Shown here: piece after piece, positions 24,546-34,409 of the stretch | Numbering within the stretch: position 1 is the first letter of the stretch | Layout: each line of letters starts with the position of its first letter | From: Aliivibrio salmonicida LFI1238 | Lineage (GTDB): Bacteria > Pseudomonadota > Gammaproteobacteria > Enterobacterales > Vibrionaceae | Assembly: GCF_000196495.1 (NCBI RefSeq) | Contig: NC_011312.1 | Span: forward strand, 496,001-560,000 | Reading direction: 5' to 3' | DNA length: 64,000 nt | Position numbers and translations under genes: made by a program | Notes under the pieces: model-generated | What the model saw: only the letters and a program-made list of their open reading frames with translations | Databases searched by the model: none | Told to the model about the DNA's origin: nothing

Positions 24546-26531
24546 ATGAGAAAAACCCCTAATTTACGATTAAGTAACCGCCTTATTTCCTTTGTTACTT
24601 TAATGGTTTCTGCTGCTATTTTTGTTTTATTCGTGGGTGGAGCAATATCCTTTAAACAAATTGGAACCGAATACTTAGATCATTATTTGGTTGGTGTTGT
24701 TAATGTGGTTGATGAAGAGCTTCTAGAACCAGAAGAAGCGACATCAATGGCGAAATGGTTACCAAAATTATTAAAAGCCAGTAGTGTAATGAGCATGGAA
24801 TTGTCATCAGAATCAGGTCCTATTTATGCTTTTCAATCGTTAGCCATCCTTCCCGATGATAATTTACTTTATCAAAAAACGTATCCCCTCGATCTTAATA
24901 AAGGGTATTCGATTACCTTTAAATCTTTACCTCCTTATAGTGCGTTTACTTATTCGTTAGGTGCTTTGTTTTCTATCACTGCAGCCATTGCCATTATTGT
25001 TGTTTCTCTACTTTGGGGAGTGGTGTGGTTAAGAAAGCAACTTTATGGCTCGGAGCTCTTAGAAGAAAGGGGGAGAATGCTTTTGGCCGGAAAGGTCGAT
25101 AGTTATGAAGTGGGTAGTGAAGAAGAGTGGCCCGCGACCGCAAGTTTGGCGTTAGATAATGTGATCGCTGAATTAAAAGATGCACGTAAAGAGCGCAGTC
25201 GATTTGATACATTTATTCGAACTCATACCTTTTTAGATCAATTGACGGGCTCTGCAAATAGAGTCTTGTTTGACAGTAAATTAGAATCCACATTGCAAGA
25301 ATCTGAAAGTCAGGGTGTTTTACTTCTGTTGAGAATTAATGGATGGGAAGATCTGATTGAAGAACAAGGAAAGCGAGCGGGTGATGAGTTAATTGTCGAA
25401 TTAGGGAAGCAGTTAAATAATTTGATTCAACGTTATAGTGATAGTGTACTTTCGCGTTATTACACATCTGAATTTGCTCTTCTTATTCCTCAACAGTCAT
25501 TAAAAGAAGCGAAATTACTGTCTTCTCAGTGCTTAAAAATGGTAGAGAAAATCATACCTCCAACAAGTTTAGATGCTGATAATTGGTGTCATATTGGTGT
25601 GAGCATGTATGTCAGTGGTGAGCAACGTGGGCGACTGATGAATGAGTTAGATATGGCTCATCGTAGTGCACTATTACAAAACAACAATAGTTGGTCATTA
25701 TTTAAAAAACAGCAACAACTAATCGAGAGTTTGGGGAGTGTCCGTTGGCGTACATTGTTTGATGCTATTTTTGAACAAGAGCAACTCGTGCTTTATAAAC
25801 AAACTACCTTTTTATTTGAAGGGAATAATATAATCCCACTTCACTTGGAGTTATTTTCAAGAATTAAAGATGAAAATGGTATTCAAATAAAAGCGTCTCG
25901 CTTTTTACCCGCGATAGAGCAAGTGGGTTATCAAATAAAGCTTGATAGTGCGGTCTTAAAACAAGCATTTCCATTATTAAATGATACTGAAATGTCTCAA
26001 CATTCATTTTCTGTCCATTTACATATAAAAAGTTTACAAAATAGTGCATTTATTCGCCAGTTAAGAGATCGGTTATTACAAACCCCAAGAGAAGAATTAC
26101 AACGATTAAGTTTTGAATTAGCGGAAGGGCAAGTTGTGACGCATTTAGATTCAGTACGACCAATTGCAAAAATGTTAAAAAGTTTTGGTTGTAAGCTGGT
26201 TGTAGAGCAGGCAGGTCGCACTATTGTAAGTACTCACTATATTAAAGATTTGCATGTTGATTACGTGAAATTACATCGAAGTTTGATTAAAGACATCCAT
26301 CAACGATATGAAAATCAACTGTTTGTACGAAGCTTATTAGGGGCTTGTGAAACGACAGGGGCTCAGGTTATTGCGGTTGGTATAGAGAAAGACAAAGAAT
26401 TAAAACGATTAAAAGAGTTGGGTGTTAAAGGCGGTCAAGGTCGTATTTTTGAGGTTGAAACCAGTCTTTTTCATCAACAAAAGAAAATCGCGATCCCTAA
26501 ACGAAGGAATCGTTGGGAAAAACGTTATTGA
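24546..26531 (+). CDS. csrD: RNase E specificity factor CsrD / MSHA biogenesis protein MshH
   Basis: A 661-residue inner-membrane regulator. Two membrane helices (about 17-36 and 134-158) flank a periplasmic segment, then come HAMP-like, GGDEF and EAL domains. Both catalytic signatures are degenerate: the GGDEF site reads YYTSEF, and the EAL position reads LEL. It is therefore not expected to make or cut cyclic-di-GMP. In E. coli, CsrD directs CsrB/CsrC small RNAs to RNase E, raising free CsrA. In vibrios the gene heads the msh region as mshH. Start at ATG 24546 behind GGGAAGAAGAG. IS630 copy 2 sits 208 bp upstream and may affect its promoter region. Confidence 0.9.
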   Translation: MRKTPNLRLSNRLISFVTLMVSAAIFVLFVGGAISFKQIGTEYLDHYLVGVVNVVDEELLEPEEATSMAKWLPKLLKASSVMSMELSSESGPIYAFQSLAILPDDNLLYQKTYPLDLNKGYSITFKSLPPYSAFTYSLGALFSITAAIAIIVVSLLWGVVWLRKQLYGSELLEERGRMLLAGKVDSYEVGSEEEWPATASLALDNVIAELKDARKERSRFDTFIRTHTFLDQLTGSANRVLFDSKLESTLQESESQGVLLLLRINGWEDLIEEQGKRAGDELIVELGKQLNNLIQRYSDSVLSRYYTSEFALLIPQQSLKEAKLLSSQCLKMVEKIIPPTSLDADNWCHIGVSMYVSGEQRGRLMNELDMAHRSALLQNNNSWSLFKKQQQLIESLGSVRWRTLFDAIFEQEQLVLYKQTTFLFEGNNIIPLHLELFSRIKDENGIQIKASRFLPAIEQVGYQIKLDSAVLKQAFPLLNDTEMSQHSFSVHLHIKSLQNSAFIRQLRDRLLQTPREELQRLSFELAEGQVVTHLDSVRPIAKMLKSFGCKLVVEQAGRTIVSTHYIKDLHVDYVKLHRSLIKDIHQRYENQLFVRSLLGACETTGAQVIAVGIEKDKELKRLKELGVKGGQGRIFEVETSLFHQQKKIAIPKRRNRWEKRY

Positions 26532-26656
26532 TCTCATTTTTCAGATAATTCCCATATGTCTTAAGAATAGAATGTTGTATCATTCATGATTAATCCGTCG
26601 CGGAAAAAAAGACGGGTGTTCAGTGTAATGAAAGCAATATAGAGATTACGTAATTA

Positions 26657-28120
26657 ATGAATATGATGGATGCATTCAAGAAACTGACACTTTCTCGTTC
26701 TATTAAAACAACGACATCAATTGTTCTATTACAAGGTGGTATCTATATCGCGAAAAGCGATGATGATAACCAACTTAAAGAAAGTCATTATACTGAAATT
26801 AACCATCCGCAAGCTTGGAAAGAAGCGTTAGTTAGTGCTTGCCAACAAGCTGGTGTTTCAGACTGTGGAGCCAATATAATTGTAGGCTCTCATCTTTATC
26901 AGTCATTTCAAATTGAAAAACCGAATATTCCTAAAGAAGAGCTAATTGGTGCGCTTCCTTTTCTTGTTAAAGATCTTATTACGGATCGCGTATCTGATAT
27001 TGTTGCTGATGGCATTGAAACCAGTAATGGTAAATTGCAGGTATATATTTCTCAGATTGCCACGATAAAGTCTATTGTTGACCTCTTACAACCTTTCTCT
27101 ATTCAAGTTATTAATATTACGCCTGATGAATTAACGTGGGCAAATGCAAAACCAGAGCAAGATGGTTTTATGCTACTTTGCCACAGTAAATCAGCAGACT
27201 TTAAATTATTGGCGTTTAATGAAGGGCGCTTACATTTAAATCGTTCTTTGCGCGGAATTAAAGCGCCTTTAACCGGCGATGAATCTAGTCACTTTCAACT
27301 CGATAATTTAGCTTTAGAATTACAACGATCATTAGATTATTTAAGTGCTCACTCGCAAGGTGTCAATATTAATCATCTTTATTTTCGCTGTGATGATGAA
27401 GATGATTCAACGTTATCCACTGAGCTACAAAATCGTTTAGGGGTCAAGGTTGCCTCACTGCTTGTGGATGAACCAAGAGTCTTTAGAGCAGGGGAAGTGC
27501 TGAGTTGGCTAGGGTTATTTAATAAGCCAAATATTAATTTATATAATGATACCTTAAAACCGAAAACGGATTATTTAACATTACCCAATGCATTGATTAG
27601 TTGGGGAGTTGGTATGGTTCTTGTAGGTATTATTGCAGGTTACTATCAATGGCAACTTTATGGCGTTGAAAATAAAGTCGCACTGGCATCATCTCAAGAA
27701 AGTATCTACAACCAAGAGCTGATTGAAGTAAATAAAAAGTTGGCTGGGCATAAACCATCGGCCGCTAAATTGGCGGCAATAAAGCGATTAAAAGACGATA
27801 TTAACGCCAAGAAAGCATCATTAAAAATGATCGATAATTTTGATGAAGGGATGCAAGTGGGGTACTCCGGTCTTATGAGTAGCCTTACTCAAATTGGTAA
27901 AGGGAATATCTCCCTAACAAAAATTTATATTTCTGGTAATGACGTTAATTTTACTGGTTTTGCACGAACGCCAGATGTTGTACCTAGTTGGATACAGAGC
28001 TTTGAAAGTGAATTGCATTTAGTCGGTCGAACTTTTGCTCAATTAAACATAAAAACAGATGAAAAAGGGGTTGTGTCATTTACTTTAAATACAACCGTGT
28101 CAAAGGAAAGTAATGAATAA
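26657..28120 (+). CDS. mshI: MSHA biogenesis protein MshI (PilM-like)
   Basis: 487 residues. The N-terminal two-thirds is an actin-fold PilM-like domain (cytoplasmic part of the pilus alignment complex). A membrane helix near residues 311-328 (ALISWGVGMVLVGIIAGYY) precedes a PilN-like periplasmic coiled coil. It therefore looks like a PilM-PilN fusion, usual for MshI. First gene of the msh assembly operon; overlaps mshJ by 8 bp. Confidence 0.88.
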   Translation: MNMMDAFKKLTLSRSIKTTTSIVLLQGGIYIAKSDDDNQLKESHYTEINHPQAWKEALVSACQQAGVSDCGANIIVGSHLYQSFQIEKPNIPKEELIGALPFLVKDLITDRVSDIVADGIETSNGKLQVYISQIATIKSIVDLLQPFSIQVINITPDELTWANAKPEQDGFMLLCHSKSADFKLLAFNEGRLHLNRSLRGIKAPLTGDESSHFQLDNLALELQRSLDYLSAHSQGVNINHLYFRCDDEDDSTLSTELQNRLGVKVASLLVDEPRVFRAGEVLSWLGLFNKPNINLYNDTLKPKTDYLTLPNALISWGVGMVLVGIIAGYYQWQLYGVENKVALASSQESIYNQELIEVNKKLAGHKPSAAKLAAIKRLKDDINAKKASLKMIDNFDEGMQVGYSGLMSSLTQIGKGNISLTKIYISGNDVNFTGFARTPDVVPSWIQSFESELHLVGRTFAQLNIKTDEKGVVSFTLNTTVSKESNE

Positions 28121-28751
28121 TTGGATTAAAGCAAAAGACGCTTTCTTAGCGTTATCACAAAGAGAAAAAATGCTCATTGTTATTGTGGGTTGGGTTGCGG
28201 TTATTTTTATTTCTTTAACGCTAGTCATAGAACCTCAAATGGCGAAAACGCAAAAAGCGGAACAACAACTGTCTCGAGTGACGAATTCTATTTCATCATT
28301 AAAACAACAAATTGAATTAGCTCAATTTCGATTGCAAAAAGATCCAAACCTTGAAATTAATAAAGAATATAAAGAGCTAACGTTACAAAGCCAAGATTTA
28401 GCGAATATTTTATCTAAACGGGTTGCTGCTTTAGTTTCGCCAAGTCAAATGGCACAGTTACTTGAAACCGTATTACAAAAATCATCAAAATTAAGATTGA
28501 GTTCGATGAGTACATTACCGTCTGAGCGATTATTAGATGAGAACAGTAACGCTGGCTATTACATTCACCCGATTAAGCTTGTGCTTTCGGGGAGTTATTT
28601 TGATTTTGAAGAATACCTTTCAAATTTAGAATCATTGCCCGTGAAATATTATTGGAGAAACTTTCAATATAAAGTGAAAACATACCCAAATGCTGAGTTA
28701 AGTATTGAGGTATACACCCTCGGTTCAAGTAAAGGGTTCATTGGAGGTTAA
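28113..28751 (+). CDS. mshJ: MSHA biogenesis protein MshJ (PilO-like)
   Basis: 212 residues: a single N-terminal membrane helix (MLIVIVGWVAVIFISLTLVI, about 20-39), a coiled coil (50-90) and a small ferredoxin-like periplasmic domain, the layout of PilO/GspM alignment-complex proteins. It overlaps mshI and is followed directly by mshK, whose GGAGG site lies inside its last codons. Confidence 0.87.
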   Translation: MNNWIKAKDAFLALSQREKMLIVIVGWVAVIFISLTLVIEPQMAKTQKAEQQLSRVTNSISSLKQQIELAQFRLQKDPNLEINKEYKELTLQSQDLANILSKRVAALVSPSQMAQLLETVLQKSSKLRLSSMSTLPSERLLDENSNAGYYIHPIKLVLSGSYFDFEEYLSNLESLPVKYYWRNFQYKVKTYPNAELSIEVYTLGSSKGFIGG

Positions 28752-28752
28752 T

Positions 28753-29094
28753 GTGAAATATTTCCTTTTATTATTTGTATTATTAGCATCGTCGATTAAT
28801 GCATCAGAAATCAGTGCGGGACACGATCCTACAGAGCCATTAAGTTGGTTGAAGCCTGAACCGCAGCAGAAAAAAATAGTGAAAAAAAGTCAATATTTCC
28901 CATCATTACAGGCAATTAATTGTAATGGCAGTGGGAATGCTGATTGTTACGCTGTGTTAGATGATAAATCCATGAAGCAAGGTGAAAAGATCTCTGGCTA
29001 TACGCTGTTATCAATTAATGACGATAACGTATTTATTGGCCGTGCTGGTAAGCGGTGGGAACTTTCTCTATTTTCACAAGACATTAAACATTAA
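28753..29094 (+). CDS. mshK: MSHA biogenesis protein MshK (PilP-like)
   Basis: 113 residues with a signal peptide (VKYFLLLFVLLASSINA) and a small C-terminal beta domain (SLQAINCNGSGNADCYAVLDDKSMKQGEKISGYTLLSI..) like GspC/PilP, which connects the inner-membrane complex to the secretin. The frame is open upstream, but GTG at 28753, 5 bases after GGAGG and just beyond the mshJ stop, is the real start. Confidence 0.85.
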   Translation: MKYFLLLFVLLASSINASEISAGHDPTEPLSWLKPEPQQKKIVKKSQYFPSLQAINCNGSGNADCYAVLDDKSMKQGEKISGYTLLSINDDNVFIGRAGKRWELSLFSQDIKH

Positions 29095-29106
29095 GGTTTG
29101 TAGTAA

Positions 29107-30747
29107 ATGAAAGCATGTAAAATCATCGTTGGGTTAATGGTCGCTTCTTTAGCAGGTTGTTCAATGGGCCATCGAGATCCAACGGAGATCAAACAAACCT
29201 TAGATCAATCTATTAATGATAATGGCGGTCAATTATTGGATGATCTACCTGCTTCAATACAAGCCGATTTAATGCCTGATTTAAACTCATCAACGGTGTC
29301 AATTGATGAGCCCGTAAAACGATTTAGAATCAAAGCGAATGGCGTGAGTGCAAAAGCCTTTTTTACAAGCTTAGTAAAAGGCACAGAATACAGTGTGATA
29401 TTGCATCCTGATGTCAGCGGTCGAATTACGATGAACGTAAATGAAGTGACGTTGGATGAAGTACTTCGCTCTGTTGAAGATCTTTATGGTTATGAAATCA
29501 TAAAATCAGGCAAGGTATTGCAAGTTTATCCTGCGACGATCCGCACCGAAACGATCCCCGTTGATTATTTACAATTAACACGTAAGGGTCGTTCTTTAAC
29601 GACAATCACTACAGGGTCGATTACAAATTCAGACAGTAACTCATCGAATAGTAATGATAGTTCTAATTCGAATAACTCATCGTCTTCGTCATCTTCCTCC
29701 TCTGCTACTGGTGGCACTGAGATAGAAACAACGAGTGAAAGTGATTTTTGGAAAGAACTAGAAAAAGCCGTTTCAGTCATGATAGGTAATGGTTCTGGGC
29801 GAAGTGTCGTTGTATCACCTCAAGCAAGTGTGATCACTATTACGGCCTCTCCTGATGAATTGCGTAAAGTGAAACAGTTCTTAGGTATTTCACATAAGCG
29901 CTTACAGCGTCAAGTAATCCTAGAAGCTAAATTATTAGAAGTGACACTCAGTGATGGTTACCAACAAGGTATTAATTGGTCTAACTTAACGGCTGCGGTT
30001 GGAGGCACTGATATTGTTTTTGGACAAGTCCCAGGAACAACCGCCGGAGTTCTGCCTGGTATGGATGCTATTGGATCATTATTGGGCGGACAAACCAATA
30101 TTACGGTTTCTGATGGTAATTTTTCAGCTGTATTAAGTTTTATGGATACTCAAGGGGATTTGAATGTGCTTTCAAGCCCGAGAGTGACGGCTGCCAACAA
30201 CCAGAAAGCCGTGATCAAAGTGGGTCGTGATGAATACTTCGTCACTGAAGTCTCTAGTGTAACTGGCAATGGTGATAATTCGAATGCATCACCAGAAGTG
30301 ACATTAACGCCATTTTTCTCTGGTATTTCATTGGATGTTACGCCCCAAATTGATGATAAAGGGAATGTGATGCTCCACGTTCACCCATCCGTTATCGATG
30401 TTGAAACAGAAACAAAGATCATCGATTTAGGTGATGTTGGAGGGGTTCTTGAGCTACCGCTGGCCAAAAGCTCTATCCGTGAATCTGATTCTGTTATCCG
30501 AGCAAAAAGCGGAGATGTCGTTGTTATTGGTGGATTGATGAAATCACAAACGGTTGATCAAGTATCAAAAGTTCCGTTCCTTGGTGATATTCCTGTTCTT
30601 GGGCATTTATTCCGAAATGTCAGTCAATTAACGACTAAAACAGAGTTAGTTATCTTGCTTAAGCCAACGGTTGTTGGGGTTGATACATGGCAAGAAGAGT
30701 TAGAACGCTCACGTGATCTTTTGCAAGAATGGTTTCCTGACGAGTAA
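29107..30747 (+). CDS. mshL: MSHA secretin MshL (PilQ-like)
   Basis: 546 residues. The lipoprotein signal ends LAGC-S (Cys20), so it is lipid-anchored in the outer membrane. Then come a secretin-and-TonB N-terminal (STN) domain (KRFRIKANGVSAKAFFTSLVKG), an N-domain interrupted by an Asn/Ser-rich low-complexity stretch (residues ~176-205), and the C-terminal secretin barrel with SSPRVTAANNQKAVIKVG and VVIGGLMKS. It forms the outer-membrane pore for the pilus. Intact. Confidence 0.93.
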   Translation: MKACKIIVGLMVASLAGCSMGHRDPTEIKQTLDQSINDNGGQLLDDLPASIQADLMPDLNSSTVSIDEPVKRFRIKANGVSAKAFFTSLVKGTEYSVILHPDVSGRITMNVNEVTLDEVLRSVEDLYGYEIIKSGKVLQVYPATIRTETIPVDYLQLTRKGRSLTTITTGSITNSDSNSSNSNDSSNSNNSSSSSSSSSATGGTEIETTSESDFWKELEKAVSVMIGNGSGRSVVVSPQASVITITASPDELRKVKQFLGISHKRLQRQVILEAKLLEVTLSDGYQQGINWSNLTAAVGGTDIVFGQVPGTTAGVLPGMDAIGSLLGGQTNITVSDGNFSAVLSFMDTQGDLNVLSSPRVTAANNQKAVIKVGRDEYFVTEVSSVTGNGDNSNASPEVTLTPFFSGISLDVTPQIDDKGNVMLHVHPSVIDVETETKIIDLGDVGGVLELPLAKSSIRESDSVIRAKSGDVVVIGGLMKSQTVDQVSKVPFLGDIPVLGHLFRNVSQLTTKTELVILLKPTVVGVDTWQEELERSRDLLQEWFPDE

Positions 30748-30757
30748 TCGATAGATT

Positions 30758-31606
30758 ATGTATGAATCCCATTTTGGGCTGAAGCAGCTTCCATTTACGC
30801 TTACGCCAAACACATCGCTTTTCCATGGATTGTTGCCTCATTATGAAGCAATTCAAACCGTGTTATCTGCGATATCAATGGGAGAGGGAGTCATCAAAGT
30901 AACGGGCGAAATTGGCACTGGAAAAACACTAGTCTGCAGAATGCTAATGAATCAGCTGCCGAGTAATGTTGAGTTACTTTATTTGCCTAATCCTGTGATG
31001 AATGGACATGAATTACGTCAAGCGTTAGCAAAAGAGTTAAGGATTGAACAGCATGGAGACGATATTGCTTTAACGGATCGTATTCATGAGAAAATTATAG
31101 AGTTACAAGCACTAGGAAAAACAGCCGTTGTTTTTCTTGATGAAGCTCAGGCATTAAGTGATGAAGCATTAGAAACCTTACGATTGTTTGGCAATTTAGA
31201 AACCGACTATAAAAAATTATTACAGATAGTGTTGTTTGGTCAGCCCGAATTAGATGAAAGATTACAGCAATACCATTTAAGACAACTTCGTCAACGAATT
31301 ACGTTTTCAGCCACATTAAGACCATTAACTATGAGTGAAACGGTGGCTTATATTCGTTTCCGAATGACTGAATCTGGGTGTGAAGTGAATCCTTTTTCAT
31401 TGACTCAAATGAAAGCTATTTGGCGAGCGACAACAGGGGTTCCGCGGTTGATTAATCAGGTATGCCATAAATCATTGTTAATTTCGTTTTCTGAGCAGTT
31501 AATTATCGTATCTTCTCGTTCTGTTTTTAGTGCCATTAAAGATACAACAGACACAATGAAACCTACCTATTATTTCCCTAAGTTTTGGGGTTGGAGAAAA
31601 GCGTGA
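30758..31606 (+). CDS. mshM: MSHA biogenesis ATPase MshM (ExeA-like)
   Basis: 282-residue AAA ATPase of the ExeA/GspA type. MYESHFGLKQLPFTLTPN is the family start, Walker A is GEIGTGKT (50-57), Walker B is VVFLDEAQ (about 124-131), and the sensor/arginine region is LRQLRQRITFSATLRPL. Relatives help insert the secretin through peptidoglycan. The stop overlaps the GTG of mshN. Confidence 0.9.
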   Translation: MYESHFGLKQLPFTLTPNTSLFHGLLPHYEAIQTVLSAISMGEGVIKVTGEIGTGKTLVCRMLMNQLPSNVELLYLPNPVMNGHELRQALAKELRIEQHGDDIALTDRIHEKIIELQALGKTAVVFLDEAQALSDEALETLRLFGNLETDYKKLLQIVLFGQPELDERLQQYHLRQLRQRITFSATLRPLTMSETVAYIRFRMTESGCEVNPFSLTQMKAIWRATTGVPRLINQVCHKSLLISFSEQLIIVSSRSVFSAIKDTTDTMKPTYYFPKFWGWRKA

Positions 31607-32676
31607 GTGTCACCAATAAAGCTCTATTGAATATCACTAAAGCAAAATCAGATGTTGAGAATACATCGACGATTTCGCCTGCGATAGTGCCAAATATGGA
31701 ATCAAGATTTAAAGCGCCTTTCTTTTTTGCTATTGGTTTATTAAGTTCAATTTCAGTTCTCGGTTGGGCTACGTTAAATAACGAGCCAACACCGGTTACG
31801 ACTCCCATCGCTAATGATGCAGCGGTCGTTGAGTTAGCCTCCAATTCTCCGACAAAAAACAGCACACCTGAATCCGTCAGTTCGATTTATTTATCTGAAA
31901 GCCGTGATAAAACGGAAAAGCAGGCAGCAAAAATAACGACTCCAGTGCCGACTGCAATTATTAAGACGGCATCAACAGCAGAAAAACCAACAGTAAAGAA
32001 TGAAAATACGGTACCAGTCATTTCTACTAAGCAGAACGTTAAGTCTGAAAGTGATGCATTTTATGTCGAAGAAGTTGAGTTGTTACCTTCTGAATTAGCA
32101 GAGAAAAGTAGATCCGCAGCGAGAAAAGCACTTGATGAATCGGATTTTAAACAAGCCATTCTTGAGTACTATACCGTACTTAAATATCAGCCAAGAGATG
32201 ACGATTCACGTAAGAAGTTAGCTGCATTACTCTATGGTAAGCATCAAGTGAAAGAAGCGGCGGTCGTTTTGCAGCAGGGAATAAAGCTAGATAATGACAG
32301 CGTGACTTTGCGTTTAGCGTTGGCAAGTTTATTACAAAGAGAAGAGCAGCCAGAAGCGGCGTTATCTGTTGTCGAATACATTCCTTTAGAAGCCTCTATT
32401 GATTATTTAGCCACGCGTGGTGGGTTAGCTCAACAATTAAAATTTATCGATTTAGCAAAAGAAAGCTATCAAATGCTCGTCAATAAAGACCCTGATAATG
32501 GTCGTTGGTGGTTAGGTCTTGCCATTGTTTATGAGAGAGAAGCAGAGATTGATAAAGCTTATGATACTTATCAATCAGCATTGATTAAGCCGGGCTTATC
32601 CCGCTCATCTCAAGTGTTTGTTCGAGACCGAATTAAGTTATTAGAGACAATGAAGGAAGTGAATAATGCGTCTTAA
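31603..32676 (+). CDS. mshN: MSHA biogenesis protein MshN (TPR protein)
   Basis: 357 residues: a short cytoplasmic head, one membrane helix (FFFAIGLLSSISVLGWATL, near residue 46), a Pro/Thr-rich spacer, then tetratricopeptide-like helices from ~160 (ARKALDESDFKQAILEYYTVLKYQPRDDD). The frame is open to a TTG at 31585, but GTG at 31603 has a GGAGA site at good spacing and overlaps the mshM stop. It overlaps mshE by 11 bp. Likely a periplasmic scaffold of the pilus machine. Confidence 0.85.
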   Translation: MSVTNKALLNITKAKSDVENTSTISPAIVPNMESRFKAPFFFAIGLLSSISVLGWATLNNEPTPVTTPIANDAAVVELASNSPTKNSTPESVSSIYLSESRDKTEKQAAKITTPVPTAIIKTASTAEKPTVKNENTVPVISTKQNVKSESDAFYVEEVELLPSELAEKSRSAARKALDESDFKQAILEYYTVLKYQPRDDDSRKKLAALLYGKHQVKEAAVVLQQGIKLDNDSVTLRLALASLLQREEQPEAALSVVEYIPLEASIDYLATRGGLAQQLKFIDLAKESYQMLVNKDPDNGRWWLGLAIVYEREAEIDKAYDTYQSALIKPGLSRSSQVFVRDRIKLLETMKEVNNAS

Positions 32677-34399
32677 GTTAAGAAAAAGACTTGGTGATCT
32701 ATTAGTCGAAGAAAACATTGTCTCAGAAGCACAGATAGAACAAGCGCTGGCTGCGCAGAAAAAAACGGGACGTAAACTTGGCGGAACATTAATCCAACTT
32801 GGTTTTTTAACTGAGAAACAAATGCTGACGTTTTTATCTCAGCAGTTAGATGTGCCATTAATTGATTTAAATCGTGCCGATATTGATGCCGCGGCCGTAC
32901 ATTTATTACCAGAAGTTCATGCTCGTCGATTACGAGCGTTAGTGGTAAGTCAGCAGGGTAACACTATCCGTGTTGCAATGAGTGATCCCGCAGATTTATT
33001 TGCTCAATAAGCACTTTTTTCACAGCTTCAGCAATACAATATCGAAATGGTTATCGCATCAGAAAGGCAACTGGTTGATAGCTTTGATAGCTTTGATCGC
33101 TTTTATCGTCGAACCAAAGAAATCGCCTCTTTTGCTGAGCAACTTCAATCTGAACATAAAGAAAATGACGATTTTAATTTTGGTATCTCAGATAACGACA
33201 ACGACGAAGTTACCGTTGTAAAACTGATCAATTCTTTATTTGAAGATGCGATTCAAGTTGGTGCGTCGGATATTCATATTGAACCGGATGATAAAGTCCT
33301 TCGTTTACGTCAACGTATTGATGGTGTGCTGCACGAAACATTATTAAACGAAGTTAATATTGCCTCTGCACTGGTTTTACGTTTGAAGTTAATGGCGAAT
33401 TTGGATATTTCTGAAAAGCGATTACCTCAAGATGGTCGTTTTAATATCAAGACGCGTGGTCAATCCGTTGATATTCGTTTATCAACCATGCCAGTTCAAT
33501 ATGGTGAATCAGTCGTGATGCGTTTATTGAACCAAACGACAGGTATTCGTGAATTAGAATATTCAGGGTTACCTGATCATCTCTTGGTTCGATTACGTAA
33601 ACAACTTCGTCGTCCGCACGGTATGATCTTGGTTACCGGACCGACTGGTTCTGGTAAAACAACGACGTTGTATGGCGCATTAAACGAGTTAAATCAACCA
33701 AGTAAGAAAATAATTACAGCGGAAGATCCAGTCGAGTACCGCTTACCTAGGATAAACCAAGTTCAGGTTAATCCTAAAATCGATTTAACCTTTGCGAAGA
33801 TTTTAAGAACCTTCCTACGTCAAGATCCTGATATCATTCTGATTGGTGAAATGCGTGATCAAGAGACGGTAGAGATCGGGTTACGAGCTGCATTAACAGG
33901 TCACTTAGTATTATCTACTTTGCATACGAATGATGCAGTGGACAGTGCATTGCGAATGATGGACATGGGAGCGCCTGGGTACTTAGTTGCCAGTGCTGTT
34001 CGTGCGGTATTGGCACAGCGATTAGTTAAAAAGATCTGTACTGAATGTTCAGGTGAAGATGCAGTAGATGAACCTCGTAAATTATGGTTAGAAGCTCGAT
34101 TCCCAAATCAAGCCTCAGTGCCATTTAGACGTGGGCATGGTTGTCAGAATTGCAATTTAACCGGTTATCGTGGCCGTATTGGTGTATTTGAATTATTAGA
34201 ATTAGATCAGCCAATGATGGATGCGTTACGCGCTAATGATGCCGTTAGTTTCTCACATAAGGCCAGAGAAAATAAAGAATATAAGCCATTGCTCGCTTCT
34301 GCGATGGAGTTAGCAATGAATGGCATCATCAGTCTTGATGAAGTTATGATCCTTGGTGAAGGGGACAATGCCGCCTCTCATCAGCCAATATTGATGTAA
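32666..34399 (+). pseudogene. mshE: MSHA assembly ATPase MshE, interrupted by an in-frame TAA
   Basis: The hexameric ATPase that drives MSHA pilus extension. The 577-codon frame is continuous apart from a TAA at 33008-33010 (codon 115), where family members have Glu (Q-E-A-L..); one G-to-T change explains it. Before the stop lies the N-terminal MshEN domain that binds cyclic-di-GMP (two blocks: RLGDLLVEENI..AL..Q and KLGGTLIQLGF..L). After it come the ATPase with Walker A GPTGSGKTTT, Asp box and Walker B (DPDIILIGEMRD), and a zinc motif (CTEC...CQNC). An internal ATG at 33047 has no convincing ribosome binding site. A 9-bp duplication (GATAGCTTT, ~33075-33092) adds an in-frame DSF. Confidence 0.92.
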
Positions 34400-34409
34400 G
34401 GCGTTAATA

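Noticed and set aside
31578..31865. Minus-strand open frame over mshN
   Set aside because: Shadow of the mshN coding frame, with no ribosome binding site or recognisable motifs.
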